Source: Pseudomonas nitroreducens (GTDB taxonomy: Bacteria > Pseudomonadota > Gammaproteobacteria > Pseudomonadales > Pseudomonadaceae). Taken from it: DNA of 64,000 nt. Positions 18,589-27,269 of this stretch are shown here, piece by piece (position 1 is the first letter of the stretch; every line of letters starts with the position of its first letter). The position numbers and the translations under genes are program-made. Location: positions 124,001 to 188,000 of the forward strand of contig NZ_JALJXP010000011.1 in the NCBI RefSeq assembly GCF_024170165.1. The letters run 5' to 3'. The notes below the pieces were generated by a model. The model was not told where the DNA came from. It saw only the letters and a list, made by a program, of their open reading frames with translations, and made no database searches.

Positions 18589-19404
18589 TCACTTGGCTGG
18601 CGGCAGCACGCCGAAGATGGTGCGGTAGAGCACGCCGATGGCGACGATCAGCCACGGCAATACCCAGATCAGCGCGATGCCCAGGGTCAGGGTGCTGAGC
18701 ATGAACAGCAGGCCGAACACCAGCAGCAGGCCGAAGACCTTGAACCAGTGCTGGGTAATGGCCTTGCGCGAGACTTCCATTGCCGCCCAGGGCGACAGGC
18801 CGCGCTCGACCACCAGTGGGATGGCGAGCATGTAGGCGATGCTCAGGTAGATGCCCGGCAGCACGAAGAGGAAGTAGCCGATGAAGATCATGAGGGTGCT
18901 CAGCAGCACGCAGATCACCACCTGGAAAGTGCGGCCGAAGTGGCTGAAGACTTCGTTGAAACGCAGTGGCTGGTCGGCTGCGCGACGGATGCCGAGCATG
19001 TTCACGCCGGCCAGCAGCGGGTAGCAGACGGCTGTGGCGACGAAGCTCAGGACGATGGAGCCGATGAAGAACGCGACCAGCGCGCCGACTGCCATGCCGC
19101 CGGCCGCTTCGCTGTCACCGAGCAGGCCCATGCCGGCGATCCCGGCGACGCCGACCACGGTGAGAAACAGGCTGAGCAGGTTGACCAGGGCGAAGATCGC
19201 CGCATAGAAGATCACGAAGCCGCCGATGATCAGGCCCTTGGCGCCCTTGGTGCGGCGCCAGGATTCGCCCAGCAGATCGCCGATACCGAAGTTGTAGCCG
19301 CGCGTCAGGGCCTCGACGATGGAGGGGACGGAGCCTTGGGCGGCGCTCGCTTCGAGGTTGCTCAGCGGAGCGCTGTAGGGATTTTGTGCAGCGATGTCTT
19401 GCAT
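18589..19404 (-). CDS. Multi-pass membrane protein upstream of MoxR operon
   Basis: The 271-residue protein has a soluble N-terminal 50 residues, then about six hydrophobic helices (GLIIGGFVIFYAAIFALVNLLSLFL, ALVAFFIGSIVLSFVATAVCYPLL, VVICVLLSTLMIFIGYFLFVLPG and others) with the YGLSPW-like segment ERGLSPWAAMEVSRKAITQHWFKVFGLLLV typical of uncharacterised integral membrane proteins in this position. It lies less than 100 nt from the RDD gene and in the same direction, so it may be the first gene of that operon. No enzyme motif is visible. Confidence 0.82.
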   Translation of the reverse strand: MQDIAAQNPYSAPLSNLEASAAQGSVPSIVEALTRGYNFGIGDLLGESWRRTKGAKGLIIGGFVIFYAAIFALVNLLSLFLTVVGVAGIAGMGLLGDSEAAGGMAVGALVAFFIGSIVLSFVATAVCYPLLAGVNMLGIRRAADQPLRFNEVFSHFGRTFQVVICVLLSTLMIFIGYFLFVLPGIYLSIAYMLAIPLVVERGLSPWAAMEVSRKAITQHWFKVFGLLLVFGLLFMLSTLTLGIALIWVLPWLIVAIGVLYRTIFGVLPPAK

Positions 19405-19545
19405 GAGGAAAGTCCTTTCCAGTGAGTGTCCTTGCGACGCCCATCATAAAGGCGGGGGCTGGCGAGGTGCCAGCGAGGCGTTTTGGAAGTGTGGTCGGCT
19501 GCACTGTTAGACTGCGACGCACTCGCTTGCAGGCAAGGAAAAACG

Positions 19546-20976
19546 ATGAACGCCAGCATCTTCTGGTACGACTACGAAACCACCGGAATCGACCCGCGCC
19601 GCGACCGCCCGCTGCAGGTGGCCGGCATCCGCACGGACGAGGAGCTCAACGAGATCGGTGAATCGCTGAACCTCTATTGCCGGCCCAGCGAAGATATCCT
19701 CCCGCACCCGGCCGCCTGCCTGGTCACCGGCATCACCCCGGACCGGCTGGAAGAGCGCGGGCTGAGCGAGGCCGAATTCATGACTCGCCTGCACGCCGAA
19801 CTGGCGCAGCCGGGTACCTGCGTGGCGGGCTACAACAGCCTGCGGTTCGACGACGAGGTGACGCGCTACAGCCTGTACCGCAACTTCTTCGATCCCTATG
19901 CTCGTGAATGGCAGGGCGGCAACAGCCGCTGGGATCTGATCGACATGGTGCGTACCGCCTACGCCCTGCGCCCCGAAGGCATCGTCTGGCCTGAACAGGA
20001 CGGCGTCGTCAGCCTCAAGCTGGAGCGCCTCACCGCGGCCAACGGCATCGAACACGGCCAGGCGCACGATGCGCTGTCCGATGTGCGCGCCACCATCGCC
20101 CTGGCGCGGCTGGTGCGTGACCGCCAGCCCAAGCTGTACGACTACCTCTATCGCCTGCGCGGCAAGCAGGGTGTGCTGGATCAGGTACGCGTGCTGCAGC
20201 CGATGGTGCATATCTCCGGCATGTTCTCCGGTGCGCGGCATTATCTCTCCGTGGTGCTGCCGCTGGGCTGGCATCCGCGCAACCGCAACGCCTTGATCGT
20301 CTGCGACCTGGGCACCGAAGTCTCGCCCTTGCTGGAGCTGGATGCGGAAACCCTGCGCAAGCGCCTCTACACGCGCCGTGACGAACTGGCCGAGGGCGAG
20401 TTGCCGGTGCCGCTGAAGCTGCTGCATATCAACAAATGCCCGGTGGTGGCGCCGCTGTCCGTCCTGCGCCCGCAGGATCGCGAGCGCATCGGCCTGGATC
20501 TCGACGCCTGCCTGGCGGCGGCGCGGACACTGACCGAGGCGAAGGCAATCTGGCAGGACAAACTCGCCCTCTTGTATGCCGAGGAAAGTTTCGCCGGCAG
20601 TGAAGATCCCGAACAGCAGTTGTATGACGGATTTATTGGTGATCGTGATCGCAGATTGTGCGAGCAGGTGCGCCAGGCCGATCCTGCGCGCCTGGCGAAA
20701 GAGCAATGGCCGTTCGACGATGCGCGACTTCCCGAACTTCTGTTCCGTTATCGTGCGCGCAATTTTCCGGAAACTTTGAGCGCCGCGGAACAGCAACAAT
20801 GGCAGGACTTCTGCCGTGCTCGCCTGAGCCAGGCGGAGTGGGGCGCACCGAATACTCTGGATAACTTCGCTGCGGCAATCAGCGAACAGCTGGTCAATGC
20901 CACGCCGGCCGGGCGTCTGCTGCTGCAAGAGTGGGACAAGTATGCGCAGGCGCTGCGCGCGCGTTATAGCCTGTAG
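19546..20976 (+). CDS. sbcB: Exodeoxyribonuclease I
   Basis: The start at 19546 (MNASIFWYDYETTG) has AAGGA nearby. At 476 residues it is the normal length for ExoI, a single-strand 3'-5' DNA exonuclease used in mismatch repair and recombination. The DEDDh exonuclease core is intact: FWYDYETTGIDPRRDRPLQ (first Asp and Glu), YNSLRFDDEVTRYSLYRNFFDPY, and EHGQAHDALSDVRATIALARLV with the catalytic His and Asp. The C-terminal SH3-like and helical domains complete the fold. It is convergent with mvaT across a shared hairpin terminator. Confidence 0.97.
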   Translation: MNASIFWYDYETTGIDPRRDRPLQVAGIRTDEELNEIGESLNLYCRPSEDILPHPAACLVTGITPDRLEERGLSEAEFMTRLHAELAQPGTCVAGYNSLRFDDEVTRYSLYRNFFDPYAREWQGGNSRWDLIDMVRTAYALRPEGIVWPEQDGVVSLKLERLTAANGIEHGQAHDALSDVRATIALARLVRDRQPKLYDYLYRLRGKQGVLDQVRVLQPMVHISGMFSGARHYLSVVLPLGWHPRNRNALIVCDLGTEVSPLLELDAETLRKRLYTRRDELAEGELPVPLKLLHINKCPVVAPLSVLRPQDRERIGLDLDACLAAARTLTEAKAIWQDKLALLYAEESFAGSEDPEQQLYDGFIGDRDRRLCEQVRQADPARLAKEQWPFDDARLPELLFRYRARNFPETLSAAEQQQWQDFCRARLSQAEWGAPNTLDNFAAAISEQLVNATPAGRLLLQEWDKYAQALRARYSL

Positions 20977-21002
20977 CGCCGCGCACTGTTCTCGCAGGCA
21001 AT

Positions 21003-21032
21003 AAAAAACGCCAGCGCAAGGCTGGCGTCTTT
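21003..21032. terminator. Bidirectional terminator between sbcB and mvaT
   Basis: The stem ACGCCAGC/GCTGGCGT has AAAAAA on the left and CTTT on the right. On minus this gives a strong T6 tract for mvaT; on plus the T-tract for sbcB is weaker. Confidence 0.88.
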
Positions 21033-21046
21033 CATGTCGGAGAGGC

Positions 21047-21421
21047 TTAGCCCAGCAGCGTGGCCCAGCCTTCTACGGCCTCGGCGCCCCACTTGGCCTT
21101 CCATTCCTTGAGGGTCTTGTGGTTGCCGCCCTTGGTTTCGATCACTTCACCATTGTGCGGGTTCTTGTACTGCTTGACCTTGCGCGCGCGCTTGCTCACG
21201 GTGGCTTTTGCGGTACGCGGCGATTTGCTCAGCTTCGCGTCCGGATCGAGCAGGGCGATGACATCGCGCAGGGATTTGCCGTAGCTGGCCATGAGTGCGC
21301 GAAGTTTCTCTTCGAACTCAAGCTCTTTCTTCAGCTTGTCGTCCTGTTCCAGGGATTTCAGGCGCTCCTGAAGTTCCTTGATGGCTTCTTCGGTAGCGCG
21401 GTACTCGTTGATCAGCGACAT
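21047..21421 (-). CDS. mvaT: H-NS family xenogeneic silencer MvaT
   Basis: The 124-residue protein matches MvaT in length and layout: an N-terminal coiled coil for dimerisation (MSLINEYRATEEAIKELQERLKSLEQDDKLKKELEFEEKLRALMASYGKSL), a linker (SKSPRTAKATVSKRARKVKQY) and the C-terminal AT-hook-like DNA-binding domain KNPHNGEVIETKGGNHKTLKEWKAKWG, with the K-x-G-N-H loop used for minor-groove contacts. It silences AT-rich, horizontally acquired and virulence genes, often together with MvaU. Its own upstream region is the most AT-rich stretch nearby, in keeping with autoregulation. Confidence 0.97.
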   Translation of the reverse strand: MSLINEYRATEEAIKELQERLKSLEQDDKLKKELEFEEKLRALMASYGKSLRDVIALLDPDAKLSKSPRTAKATVSKRARKVKQYKNPHNGEVIETKGGNHKTLKEWKAKWGAEAVEGWATLLG

Positions 21422-21471
21422 GTTGGGTACCTTGTTCTGGGTCCAGCGGTGGCGGAAAGTTTGTAGCAGAC

Positions 21472-21500
21472 ATAATAGTCAGCGAAGTTGTTCAAGTAAA
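21472..21500 (-). promoter_or_regulatory. Candidate mvaT promoter
   Basis: On minus a -35-like TTTACT (21495-21500) and a -10 TATTAT (21472-21477) are separated by 17 bases, about 50 nt before the mvaT start. The surrounding 60 nt are markedly AT-rich for this genome. Confidence 0.55.
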
Positions 21501-21679
21501 TGCTTGGGAAAAGTTTTATCGGTAATTGCCGGATTATTTAACTAGTTCATTCGCCGGTAATTAACCGATGCATTCGCAATGCACCGAACTGGCTCTCGTC
21601 GGCGCACCACGGCAATGGCTGATCTTTTCCCCTCGAGCCGCTAGAATGGCGGCCTTCGCGATGTATCTGGAGTACACCC

Positions 21680-22531
21680 ATGCGCACTTTCCGACTGGTG
21701 ATCGCCTGCCCCGACGGGGTTGGCATCGTCGCCAAGGTGAGTAATTTCCTGGCCACTTACAACGGCTGGATCACCGAGGCCAGTCACCATTCTGACAACG
21801 ACAACGGCTGGTTCTTCATGCGGCATGAGATTCGTGCCGACTCCCTGCCGTTCGATATCGACGGTTTCCGTCAGGCTTTCGCGCCGATTGCCCGCGAGTT
21901 CTCCATGGAGTGGCGCATCACCGACTCCTCGGTGAAGAAGCGCGTCGTGCTGATGGCCAGCCGCGAGTCGCACTGCCTGGCCGACCTGCTGCACCGCTGG
22001 CACAGCGGTGAGCTGGACTGCGAGATTCCCTGCGTGATCGCCAACCACGATGACCTGCGCAGCATGGTGGAGTGGCACGGTATTCCGTACTTCCACGTCC
22101 CGGTGGACCCGAAGAACAAGCAGCCGGCCTTCGAGCAGGTCTCGCGCCTGATCGACGAACACCAGGCCGACAACGTGGTGCTCGCGCGCTACATGCAGAT
22201 CCTGCCGCCGGACCTGTGCCAGAAGTACCGCCACCAGGTGATCAACATCCACCACAGCTTCCTGCCGTCCTTCGTCGGCGCCAAGCCCTACCACCAGGCC
22301 TCGCTGCGTGGTGTGAAGCTGATCGGCGCGACCTGCCACTACGTGACCGAGGAACTGGACGCCGGCCCGATCATCGAGCAGGACGTGGTGCGCATCAGCC
22401 ACCGCGACAACATCGAGGACCTGGTGCGCCTGGGCAAGGACGTGGAGAAGCTGGTGCTGGCCCGCGGCCTGCGCTACCACCTGGAAGACCGCGTGCTGGT
22501 GCACGACAACAAGACCGTGGTATTCGACTGA
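21680..22531 (+). CDS. purU: Formyltetrahydrofolate deformylase
   Basis: The 283-residue protein hydrolyses 10-formyl-THF to THF and formate, balancing the one-carbon pool and purine synthesis. The N-terminal ACT domain (residues 1-85; MRTFRLVIACPDGVGIVAKVSNFLATYNGWITEA) is the usual regulatory module, and the C-terminal formyltransferase fold contains NHHSFLPSFVGAKPYHQASLRGVKLIGATCHYVTEELDAGPIIEQD with the catalytic Asn, His and Asp. The position after sbcB and mvaT is as in P. aeruginosa. It is followed by a 9-bp hairpin at 22571-22592 lacking a T-tract. Confidence 0.96.
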   Translation: MRTFRLVIACPDGVGIVAKVSNFLATYNGWITEASHHSDNDNGWFFMRHEIRADSLPFDIDGFRQAFAPIAREFSMEWRITDSSVKKRVVLMASRESHCLADLLHRWHSGELDCEIPCVIANHDDLRSMVEWHGIPYFHVPVDPKNKQPAFEQVSRLIDEHQADNVVLARYMQILPPDLCQKYRHQVINIHHSFLPSFVGAKPYHQASLRGVKLIGATCHYVTEELDAGPIIEQDVVRISHRDNIEDLVRLGKDVEKLVLARGLRYHLEDRVLVHDNKTVVFD

Positions 22532-22570
22532 TCCACCCGGCTTCGTTCTGGACTGGGTACTCCGCATGCT

Positions 22571-22592
22571 CCCGCCGTCGCCTGACGGCGGG
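22571..22592 (+). terminator. Hairpin after purU (no T-tract)
   Basis: A perfect 9-bp stem CCCGCCGTC/GACGGCGGG with a four-base loop sits 40 nt past the purU stop, followed by GCGCTG rather than Ts. It may attenuate or stabilise the 3' end rather than terminate fully. Confidence 0.45.
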
Positions 22593-22618
22593 CGCTGCGC
22601 TCAACGGAGATGGCCAGC

Positions 22619-22801
22619 ATGAGTGACCCGAAGAACCCCGGCACCGCCACCCCGCCGCCCACCCTGGGCGAAGGCTGTACCAGCCGCTACGATCCCGAAG
22701 CCCTGAGCGACGAGGATGGCACCGATTTTCCCGGCGCCGCCGAGCTCTGGGATTCCCTCAAGCCCGCGTCGCCAGACGACGAAAAGCCCGCCAGCGACTG
22801 A
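22619..22801 (+). CDS. Small acidic hypothetical protein
   Basis: The 60-residue start at 22619 is preferred because GGAG at 22606-22609 is nine bases upstream, whereas an ATG at 22610 would touch it directly. The protein (MSDPKNPGTATPPPTLGEG ...) is rich in Pro, Asp and Glu, contains one Cys and no membrane segment, and looks largely disordered. The stop lies four bases before the end of the convergent YbhN-like gene. I do not recognise the family. Confidence 0.6.
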   Translation: MSDPKNPGTATPPPTLGEGCTSRYDPEALSDEDGTDFPGAAELWDSLKPASPDDEKPASD

Positions 22802-22804
22802 CCC

Positions 22805-23803
22805 TCAGGCGCTTTCGCGCAGCCCCATCAGCTTGCGCAGCAAAGGCCGGCCCGCCATCAGGGCGAACACCGGCGCGCCCATCACCAGGTAGAAGTAGTA
22901 GGTCACCAGGCGCCAGATCAGGATGGCGGCTGCTGCCGTGGACTTGCCCACCAGCGGGGCGAGCAGCGCGGCGCTGGTCAGTTCCGTGCCGCCCGCGCCA
23001 CCCGGCAGCAGGGTAGCCAGGCCGGCCGCCAGCGACAGCAGCTGGATCAGGAAGGCCCAGGCCCAGTGCAGGTCCACGCCCAGCGCCTTGAGGGTGATGT
23101 AGAGCACCGAGAAGCGCAGGATCCAGTGGCAGCAGGTGAAGGAGAAGATCAGCAGCAGCCGGCGCTTGGGCTGGCGCAGGCAGCTTACCAGCGTGTCGCG
23201 GAAGTGCAGGCACTTGCGCGCCCAGTGCAGGCGTGTGCGCGGTTTCATCCCCAGGCGCGTGAACAGCCGGCCGTTGGCCTTGATCACCCGGCGCTGGAAA
23301 TGCGCGAGCAATACCACGCCGAAGAAGATCCCGCCCAGCAGCACGCCGCTGGTGATCAGCGAAGTCTCCAGGTTCGGGCTGACGCTGTGCGATAGCGCCC
23401 ACACCAGCACGGCCGCCAGTGCGCAGAGGAAGAACAGCAGGTCGCTCAGCTGGTCCACGGCGAAGATCGCGCTGCTGTGGGCCGGGCGCATGCCGTGGCG
23501 GGCGAGCAGGGCCATCAGGGTCAGCGGGCCACCGGTGCCGCCGGGGGTGGCGTAGAAGGCAAACTCCGAGGCCATGATGATGCCCACCGAGCGTACCTTG
23601 CCGATCTCCCCGGCGCGGCCGTTGAGCAGCACCCGCAGCTTCTGCGCATTGATCAGCCAGCACAGGCAGATCATGCCGAACATGATCAGCAACTGGTCGA
23701 GGGGGAAGGCGAGGACATGCTCGAGCATCTCCCGCCCGCCGAGGGCGAGGGGAATCAGCGAGGCGCCGATCAGGCCGATCAACAGCCACGCGGCACGGCT
23801 CAC
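22805..23803 (-). CDS. YbhN / flippase-like (UPF0104) membrane protein
   Basis: The 332-residue protein has about eight hydrophobic helices and the features of the lysylphosphatidylglycerol synthase transmembrane / YbhN family: EFAFYATPGGTGGPLTLMALLARHGM (with the conserved PGG-G-P segment) and a second similar LLPGGAGGTELTSAALLA. These proteins are proposed lipid or polyprenol flippase-like carriers; there is no catalytic aminoacyl-transfer domain here. It probably acts in membrane lipid or cell-surface homeostasis. It ends close to the small acidic protein gene. Confidence 0.82.
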   Translation of the reverse strand: MSRAAWLLIGLIGASLIPLALGGREMLEHVLAFPLDQLLIMFGMICLCWLINAQKLRVLLNGRAGEIGKVRSVGIIMASEFAFYATPGGTGGPLTLMALLARHGMRPAHSSAIFAVDQLSDLLFFLCALAAVLVWALSHSVSPNLETSLITSGVLLGGIFFGVVLLAHFQRRVIKANGRLFTRLGMKPRTRLHWARKCLHFRDTLVSCLRQPKRRLLLIFSFTCCHWILRFSVLYITLKALGVDLHWAWAFLIQLLSLAAGLATLLPGGAGGTELTSAALLAPLVGKSTAAAAILIWRLVTYYFYLVMGAPVFALMAGRPLLRKLMGLRESA

Positions 23804-23933
23804 GGGCGCACCCGGTCAGGGAGGGGCGGGGTCATTGAGGCGAAGCGGATGGGAGTGCCTCCTGTCGGGTGCGAACTGTCATGCAGAATGGACCGTGATC
23901 GGCATGCTGCGTTCGCCTGACTTTGTGTGGGCA

Positions 23934-23957
23934 GGGCGCCGCCGCGAGGCGGCGCCC
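23934..23957 (-). terminator. Hairpin after uraA (no T-tract)
   Basis: A perfect 10-bp stem GGGCGCCGCC/GGCGGCGCCC with a four-base loop (GCGA on plus, TCGC as transcribed) directly follows the uraA stop on minus. No T-run follows, so Rho-assisted ending or mRNA 3' protection is likely. Confidence 0.5.
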
Positions 23958-23962
23958 GGACC

Positions 23963-25264
23963 TCACTCGGCGGGCTTGTCGGCCGCGGAGTCGCCGGCGC
24001 CTTGTTCCAGCACCTTGTTTTCCCAGCCTTCCTCGCCGGGCAGGATCAGGTTCAGCAGGATCGCGACGATGGCGCACAGGGCGATGCCCTTCAGGCCGAA
24101 ATCATCCGGGCCGGTGCCGGTGCCGATCAGTACGCCGCCGATGCCGAACACCAGGGTGACCGAGACGATGCACAGGTTGCGCGCCTGGGACAGGTCCACC
24201 TTGTGGCGGATCAGGGTGTTCATGCCCACCGAGGCGATGGTGCCGAACAGCAGGCAGAGGATGCCGCCCATCACCGGGACCGGGATGCTCTGCAGGATGG
24301 CGCCGAACTTGCCGACGAAGGCCAGGCTGATGGCGAACACCGCCGCCCAGGTCATGATCTTCGGGTTGTAGTTCTTGGTCAGCATCACCGCGCCGGTCAC
24401 TTCCGCATAGGTGGTGTTCGGCGGGCCGCCGAACAGGCCGGCGGCGGAGGTGGCGATACCGTCGCCCAGCAGGGTGCGGTGCAGGCCGGGAGTCTTCAGG
24501 TAGTTCTTGCCGGTCACGCCGCCCACGGCGATGACGCCGCCGATGTGCTCGATGGCCGGGGCCAGTGCCACCGGAACGATGAACAGGATGGCCTGCCAGT
24601 TGAACTCCGGTGCGGTGAACTTCGGCAGTTCCAGCCACGGCGCGGCAACGATCTTCGCCACGTCGACTACGCCGAAGGCGAAGGACAGGCCGTAGCCCAC
24701 CAGCACGCCGGCGATGATCGGTACCAGGCGCAGCATGCCCTTGCCGAACACCGCGACGATCAGGGTGGTCAGCAGCGCTGGCATGGAGATGAACATGGCG
24801 GTCTTGTAGGCGATCAGCTCGGTACCGTCACCGGCCTTGCCCATCGCCATGTTGGCGGCGATCGGCGCCATGGCCAGGCCGATGGAGATGATCACCGGGC
24901 CGATGACCACCGGCGGCAGCAGGCGGTCGATGAAGCCGGTGCCTTTTACCTTCACTGCCAGGCCCAGGAAGGTGTAGACGAAGCCCGCGGCCACCACGCC
25001 GCCCATGGTTGCCGCCAGGCCGAACTGGCCCTTGGCGAGGATGATCGGGGTGATGAAGGCGAAGCTCGAAGCCAGGAATACCGGTACCTGGCGGCCGGTG
25101 ACGATCTGGAACATCAGGGTGCCGAAGCCGGCGGTGAACAGCGCGACGTTCGGGTCCAGGCCGGTGATCAGCGGCATCAGCACCAGCGCGCCGAAGGCCA
25201 CGAAGAGCATCTGTGCGCCAGAGATGATCTGGCGCCACAGCGGTTCGTTGAATTCATCGGCCAT
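23963..25264 (-). CDS. uraA: Uracil permease
   Basis: The 433-residue protein is a nucleobase-cation symporter of the NCS2 family with about 14 membrane segments. Family landmarks are LASSFAFITPI in TM3, VVIGPVIISIGLAMAP, the acidic substrate-site segment VPVALAPAIEHIGGVIAVGGVTGKNYLKTPGLHRTLLGDG, and the TM10 motif FGGPPNTTYAEVTGAVMLTKNYNP. These fit uracil/H+ symport (UraA). It lies three bases downstream of upp on the same strand, so import and phosphoribosylation are coupled in one operon. Confidence 0.95.
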   Translation of the reverse strand: MADEFNEPLWRQIISGAQMLFVAFGALVLMPLITGLDPNVALFTAGFGTLMFQIVTGRQVPVFLASSFAFITPIILAKGQFGLAATMGGVVAAGFVYTFLGLAVKVKGTGFIDRLLPPVVIGPVIISIGLAMAPIAANMAMGKAGDGTELIAYKTAMFISMPALLTTLIVAVFGKGMLRLVPIIAGVLVGYGLSFAFGVVDVAKIVAAPWLELPKFTAPEFNWQAILFIVPVALAPAIEHIGGVIAVGGVTGKNYLKTPGLHRTLLGDGIATSAAGLFGGPPNTTYAEVTGAVMLTKNYNPKIMTWAAVFAISLAFVGKFGAILQSIPVPVMGGILCLLFGTIASVGMNTLIRHKVDLSQARNLCIVSVTLVFGIGGVLIGTGTGPDDFGLKGIALCAIVAILLNLILPGEEGWENKVLEQGAGDSAADKPAE

Positions 25265-25267
25265 CTA

Positions 25268-25906
25268 TCAGGTTTCCTTCTGCTTGGTGCCGAAGATCTT
25301 GTCACCGGCATCGCCCAGGCCCGGCATGATGTAGCCATTTTCGTTCAGGCACTGGTCGATGGAAGCGGTCAGGATGAGCACGTCCGGATGCGCATCGTTG
25401 ACTGCCTTGATCCCTTCGGGAGCGGCCACCAGCACCATGGCGCGGATGTCCTTGCTGCCGGCTTTCTTGAGCAGGTCGATGGTGGCGACCATCGAGCCGC
25501 CGGTGGCCAGCATCGGGTCGATGATCAGCGAGCGGCGCTCGGCGATGTCCGGCGCCAGCTTCTCCAGGTAGGTGTGCGCTTCGAGGGTTTCCTCGTTGCG
25601 CGCCACGCCCACCGCGCTGACCTTGGCGCCCGGAATCAGGCTGAGCACGCCGTCGAGCATGCCGATGCCGGCGCGCAGGATCGGCACCACGGTGATCTTC
25701 TTGCCGGCGATCTTCTCGACCTGCACGGGGCCGGCCCAGCCTTCGATCTCGTAGTTTTCCAGCGGCAGGTCCTTGGTCGCCTCGTAGGTCAGCAGGGCGC
25801 CCACTTCCTGGGCCAGCTCGCGGAAATTCTTGGTACTGATATCGTGACGGCGCATCAGTCCGATCTTGTGGCGGATCAGGGGATGGCGGATCTCGAGGAC
25901 GGGCAT
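25268..25906 (-). CDS. upp: Uracil phosphoribosyltransferase
   Basis: The start at 25906 ([19 protein letters not shown]) gives 212 residues, the normal length. The enzyme converts uracil and PRPP to UMP. Motifs are the N-terminal [16 protein letters not shown], the PRPP-binding loop [23 protein letters not shown], and the uracil-binding C-terminus [31 protein letters not shown]. It shares a 155-nt divergent gap with hpt, so salvage of pyrimidines and purines starts from one intergenic region. Confidence 0.97.
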   Translation of the reverse strand: MPVLEIRHPLIRHKIGLMRRHDISTKNFRELAQEVGALLTYEATKDLPLENYEIEGWAGPVQVEKIAGKKITVVPILRAGIGMLDGVLSLIPGAKVSAVGVARNEETLEAHTYLEKLAPDIAERRSLIIDPMLATGGSMVATIDLLKKAGSKDIRAMVLVAAPEGIKAVNDAHPDVLILTASIDQCLNENGYIMPGLGDAGDKIFGTKQKET

Positions 25907-26061
25907 GGATGGGTTCTCCGGACGGGCTGGCAAAAAAATTGCGGTAGCGTAATGCATCCTAGCTACCTTGGGCCATGATTGTCGGCGACATTCGTCCGCT
26001 GACCCTTGCTCCGTGGCACGCCGATAGGTACCTTTGCGCACTTTTTCACGGGAGAACCCCC

Positions 26062-26619
26062 ATGTCCGTCGATCTCGCGCACATCCGCCAAGTCATGGCC
26101 GAAGCCGACTGCCTGTACACCAACGCCGAGGTAGAGGCCGCCATTGCCCGTGTGGCCGAGGCCATCAACGGCTCCCTGGCCGACACCAACCCGGTGGTGT
26201 TCTGCGTGATGAACGGTGGCCTGATCTTCTCCGGCAAGCTGCTCCCGCTGCTGAATTTCCCGCTGGAAGCTTCCTACCTGCATGCGACCCGTTACCGCAA
26301 CGAGACCACCGGTGGCGAACTGTTCTGGAAGGCCAAGCCGGAAATCTCCTTCATCGACCGCGAAGTGCTGATCATCGACGACATCCTCGACGAAGGGCAC
26401 ACCCTCTCGGCGATCATGGACTTCTGCAAGCATGCCGGCGCCAAGCGCGTGCACACCGCCGTGCTGATCGACAAGGATCACGACCGCAAGGCCCGTCCGG
26501 ACCTGAAGGCCGACTACGTGGGCCTGTCCTGCATCGATCGCTACATCTTCGGCTACGGCATGGACTACAAGGGCTACTGGCGCAACGCCGCCGGCATCTT
26601 CGCCGTAAAGGGTCTCTGA
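26062..26619 (+). CDS. hpt: Hypoxanthine-guanine phosphoribosyltransferase
   Basis: The start at 26062 has GGGAG nearby. The 185-residue product salvages hypoxanthine/guanine with PRPP to IMP/GMP. It contains [19 protein letters not shown] (purine-site loop), the PRPP motif [22 protein letters not shown], and [21 protein letters not shown] near the C-terminus. Divergent from upp/uraA and followed three bases later by a cupin gene that is probably cotranscribed. Confidence 0.93.
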   Translation: MSVDLAHIRQVMAEADCLYTNAEVEAAIARVAEAINGSLADTNPVVFCVMNGGLIFSGKLLPLLNFPLEASYLHATRYRNETTGGELFWKAKPEISFIDREVLIIDDILDEGHTLSAIMDFCKHAGAKRVHTAVLIDKDHDRKARPDLKADYVGLSCIDRYIFGYGMDYKGYWRNAAGIFAVKGL

Positions 26620-26621
26620 CG

Positions 26622-27098
26622 ATGAGCGGGCCGCGTTTTCTCGACAGTGCGCTGTTCGACGAGGTCGCGGCCCGTGCCGCCGCCAGCCCCCGGCGCCGGC
26701 AGAACCACAACTTCCACGAGCAGAGCGAGCCCTGCCATCGCCTGCTCAACGCGCTGCAGCCCGACAGCTACATCCCACCGCACTGCCATCGCCACCCGGA
26801 CAAGGCCGAAAGCCTGCTGGTGGTGAAGGGTGCGCTGGGCCTGCTGATCTTTTCCGACAGCGGCGAGTTGCTGACCACGCGCGTGCTGCGCGCAGGTGGC
26901 GACTGTGTCGGCGCGGACCTGCCGCCGGGCACCTTCCACGCCATGGTGGCGCTGGAGCCGGACAGCATCATGTTCGAAGCCAAGGCCGGCCCCTTCGTGC
27001 CGCTGAGCGAGGACGAGCGCGGGCAGTGGGCGCCGCGCGAGGGCGAGGCAGGCGCTGCCGAGTACCTGGACTGGATGCGTTCGCACTTTCCTGCCTGA
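26622..27098 (+). CDS. WbuC-type cupin fold metalloprotein
   Basis: The 158-residue protein starts three nt after hpt stops, so it is translated from the same message. The cupin signature is visible: YIPPHCHRHPDKAESLLVVKGALGLLIF (metal-binding His residues and Glu) and the later GADLPPGTFHAMVALEPDSIMFEAKAGPF (His). WbuC-like proteins take their name from O-antigen clusters, but the function is not defined, and no surface-polysaccharide gene is nearby. Catalytic activity cannot be assigned. Confidence 0.85.
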   Translation: MSGPRFLDSALFDEVAARAAASPRRRQNHNFHEQSEPCHRLLNALQPDSYIPPHCHRHPDKAESLLVVKGALGLLIFSDSGELLTTRVLRAGGDCVGADLPPGTFHAMVALEPDSIMFEAKAGPFVPLSEDERGQWAPREGEAGAAEYLDWMRSHFPA

Positions 27099-27105
27099 TC
27101 GATAC

Positions 27106-27156
27106 CTGTAGGAGCGCCCCATGGGCGCGAATCGCGGGCATGGCCCGCTCCTGCAG
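27106..27156. repeat. REP-type hairpin
   Basis: CTGTAGGAGCGCCCCATGGG ... CATGGCCCGCTCCTGCAG is an imperfect GTAGGAGCG-type palindrome related to the one at 6364-6413, with a few arm substitutions. Confidence 0.75.
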
Positions 27157-27181
27157 TCGAACATCGAAGCATTGATATCCA

Positions 27182-27224
27182 TCGATGCATGCATGGGCTG
27201 ACTCGCATTTTTGTCGATGCATGC
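27182..27224 (+). promoter_or_regulatory. Direct repeat TCGATGCATGC upstream of aldehyde dehydrogenase
   Basis: Two identical 11-mers TCGATGCATGC lie at 27182-27192 and 27214-27224, a 32-bp period (three helical turns), 46-88 nt before the aldehyde dehydrogenase start. This looks like a tandem operator for a regulator. Confidence 0.45.
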
Positions 27225-27269
27225 CGTCCCTATCCTGCGACCCTCACCCGACAACCGTCCGAGGTTCGC

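Noticed and set aside
23927-25978. 683-codon plus open frame over uraA and upp
   Set aside because: Antisense shadow rich in His, Gln and Asp; uraA and upp on minus are unambiguous.
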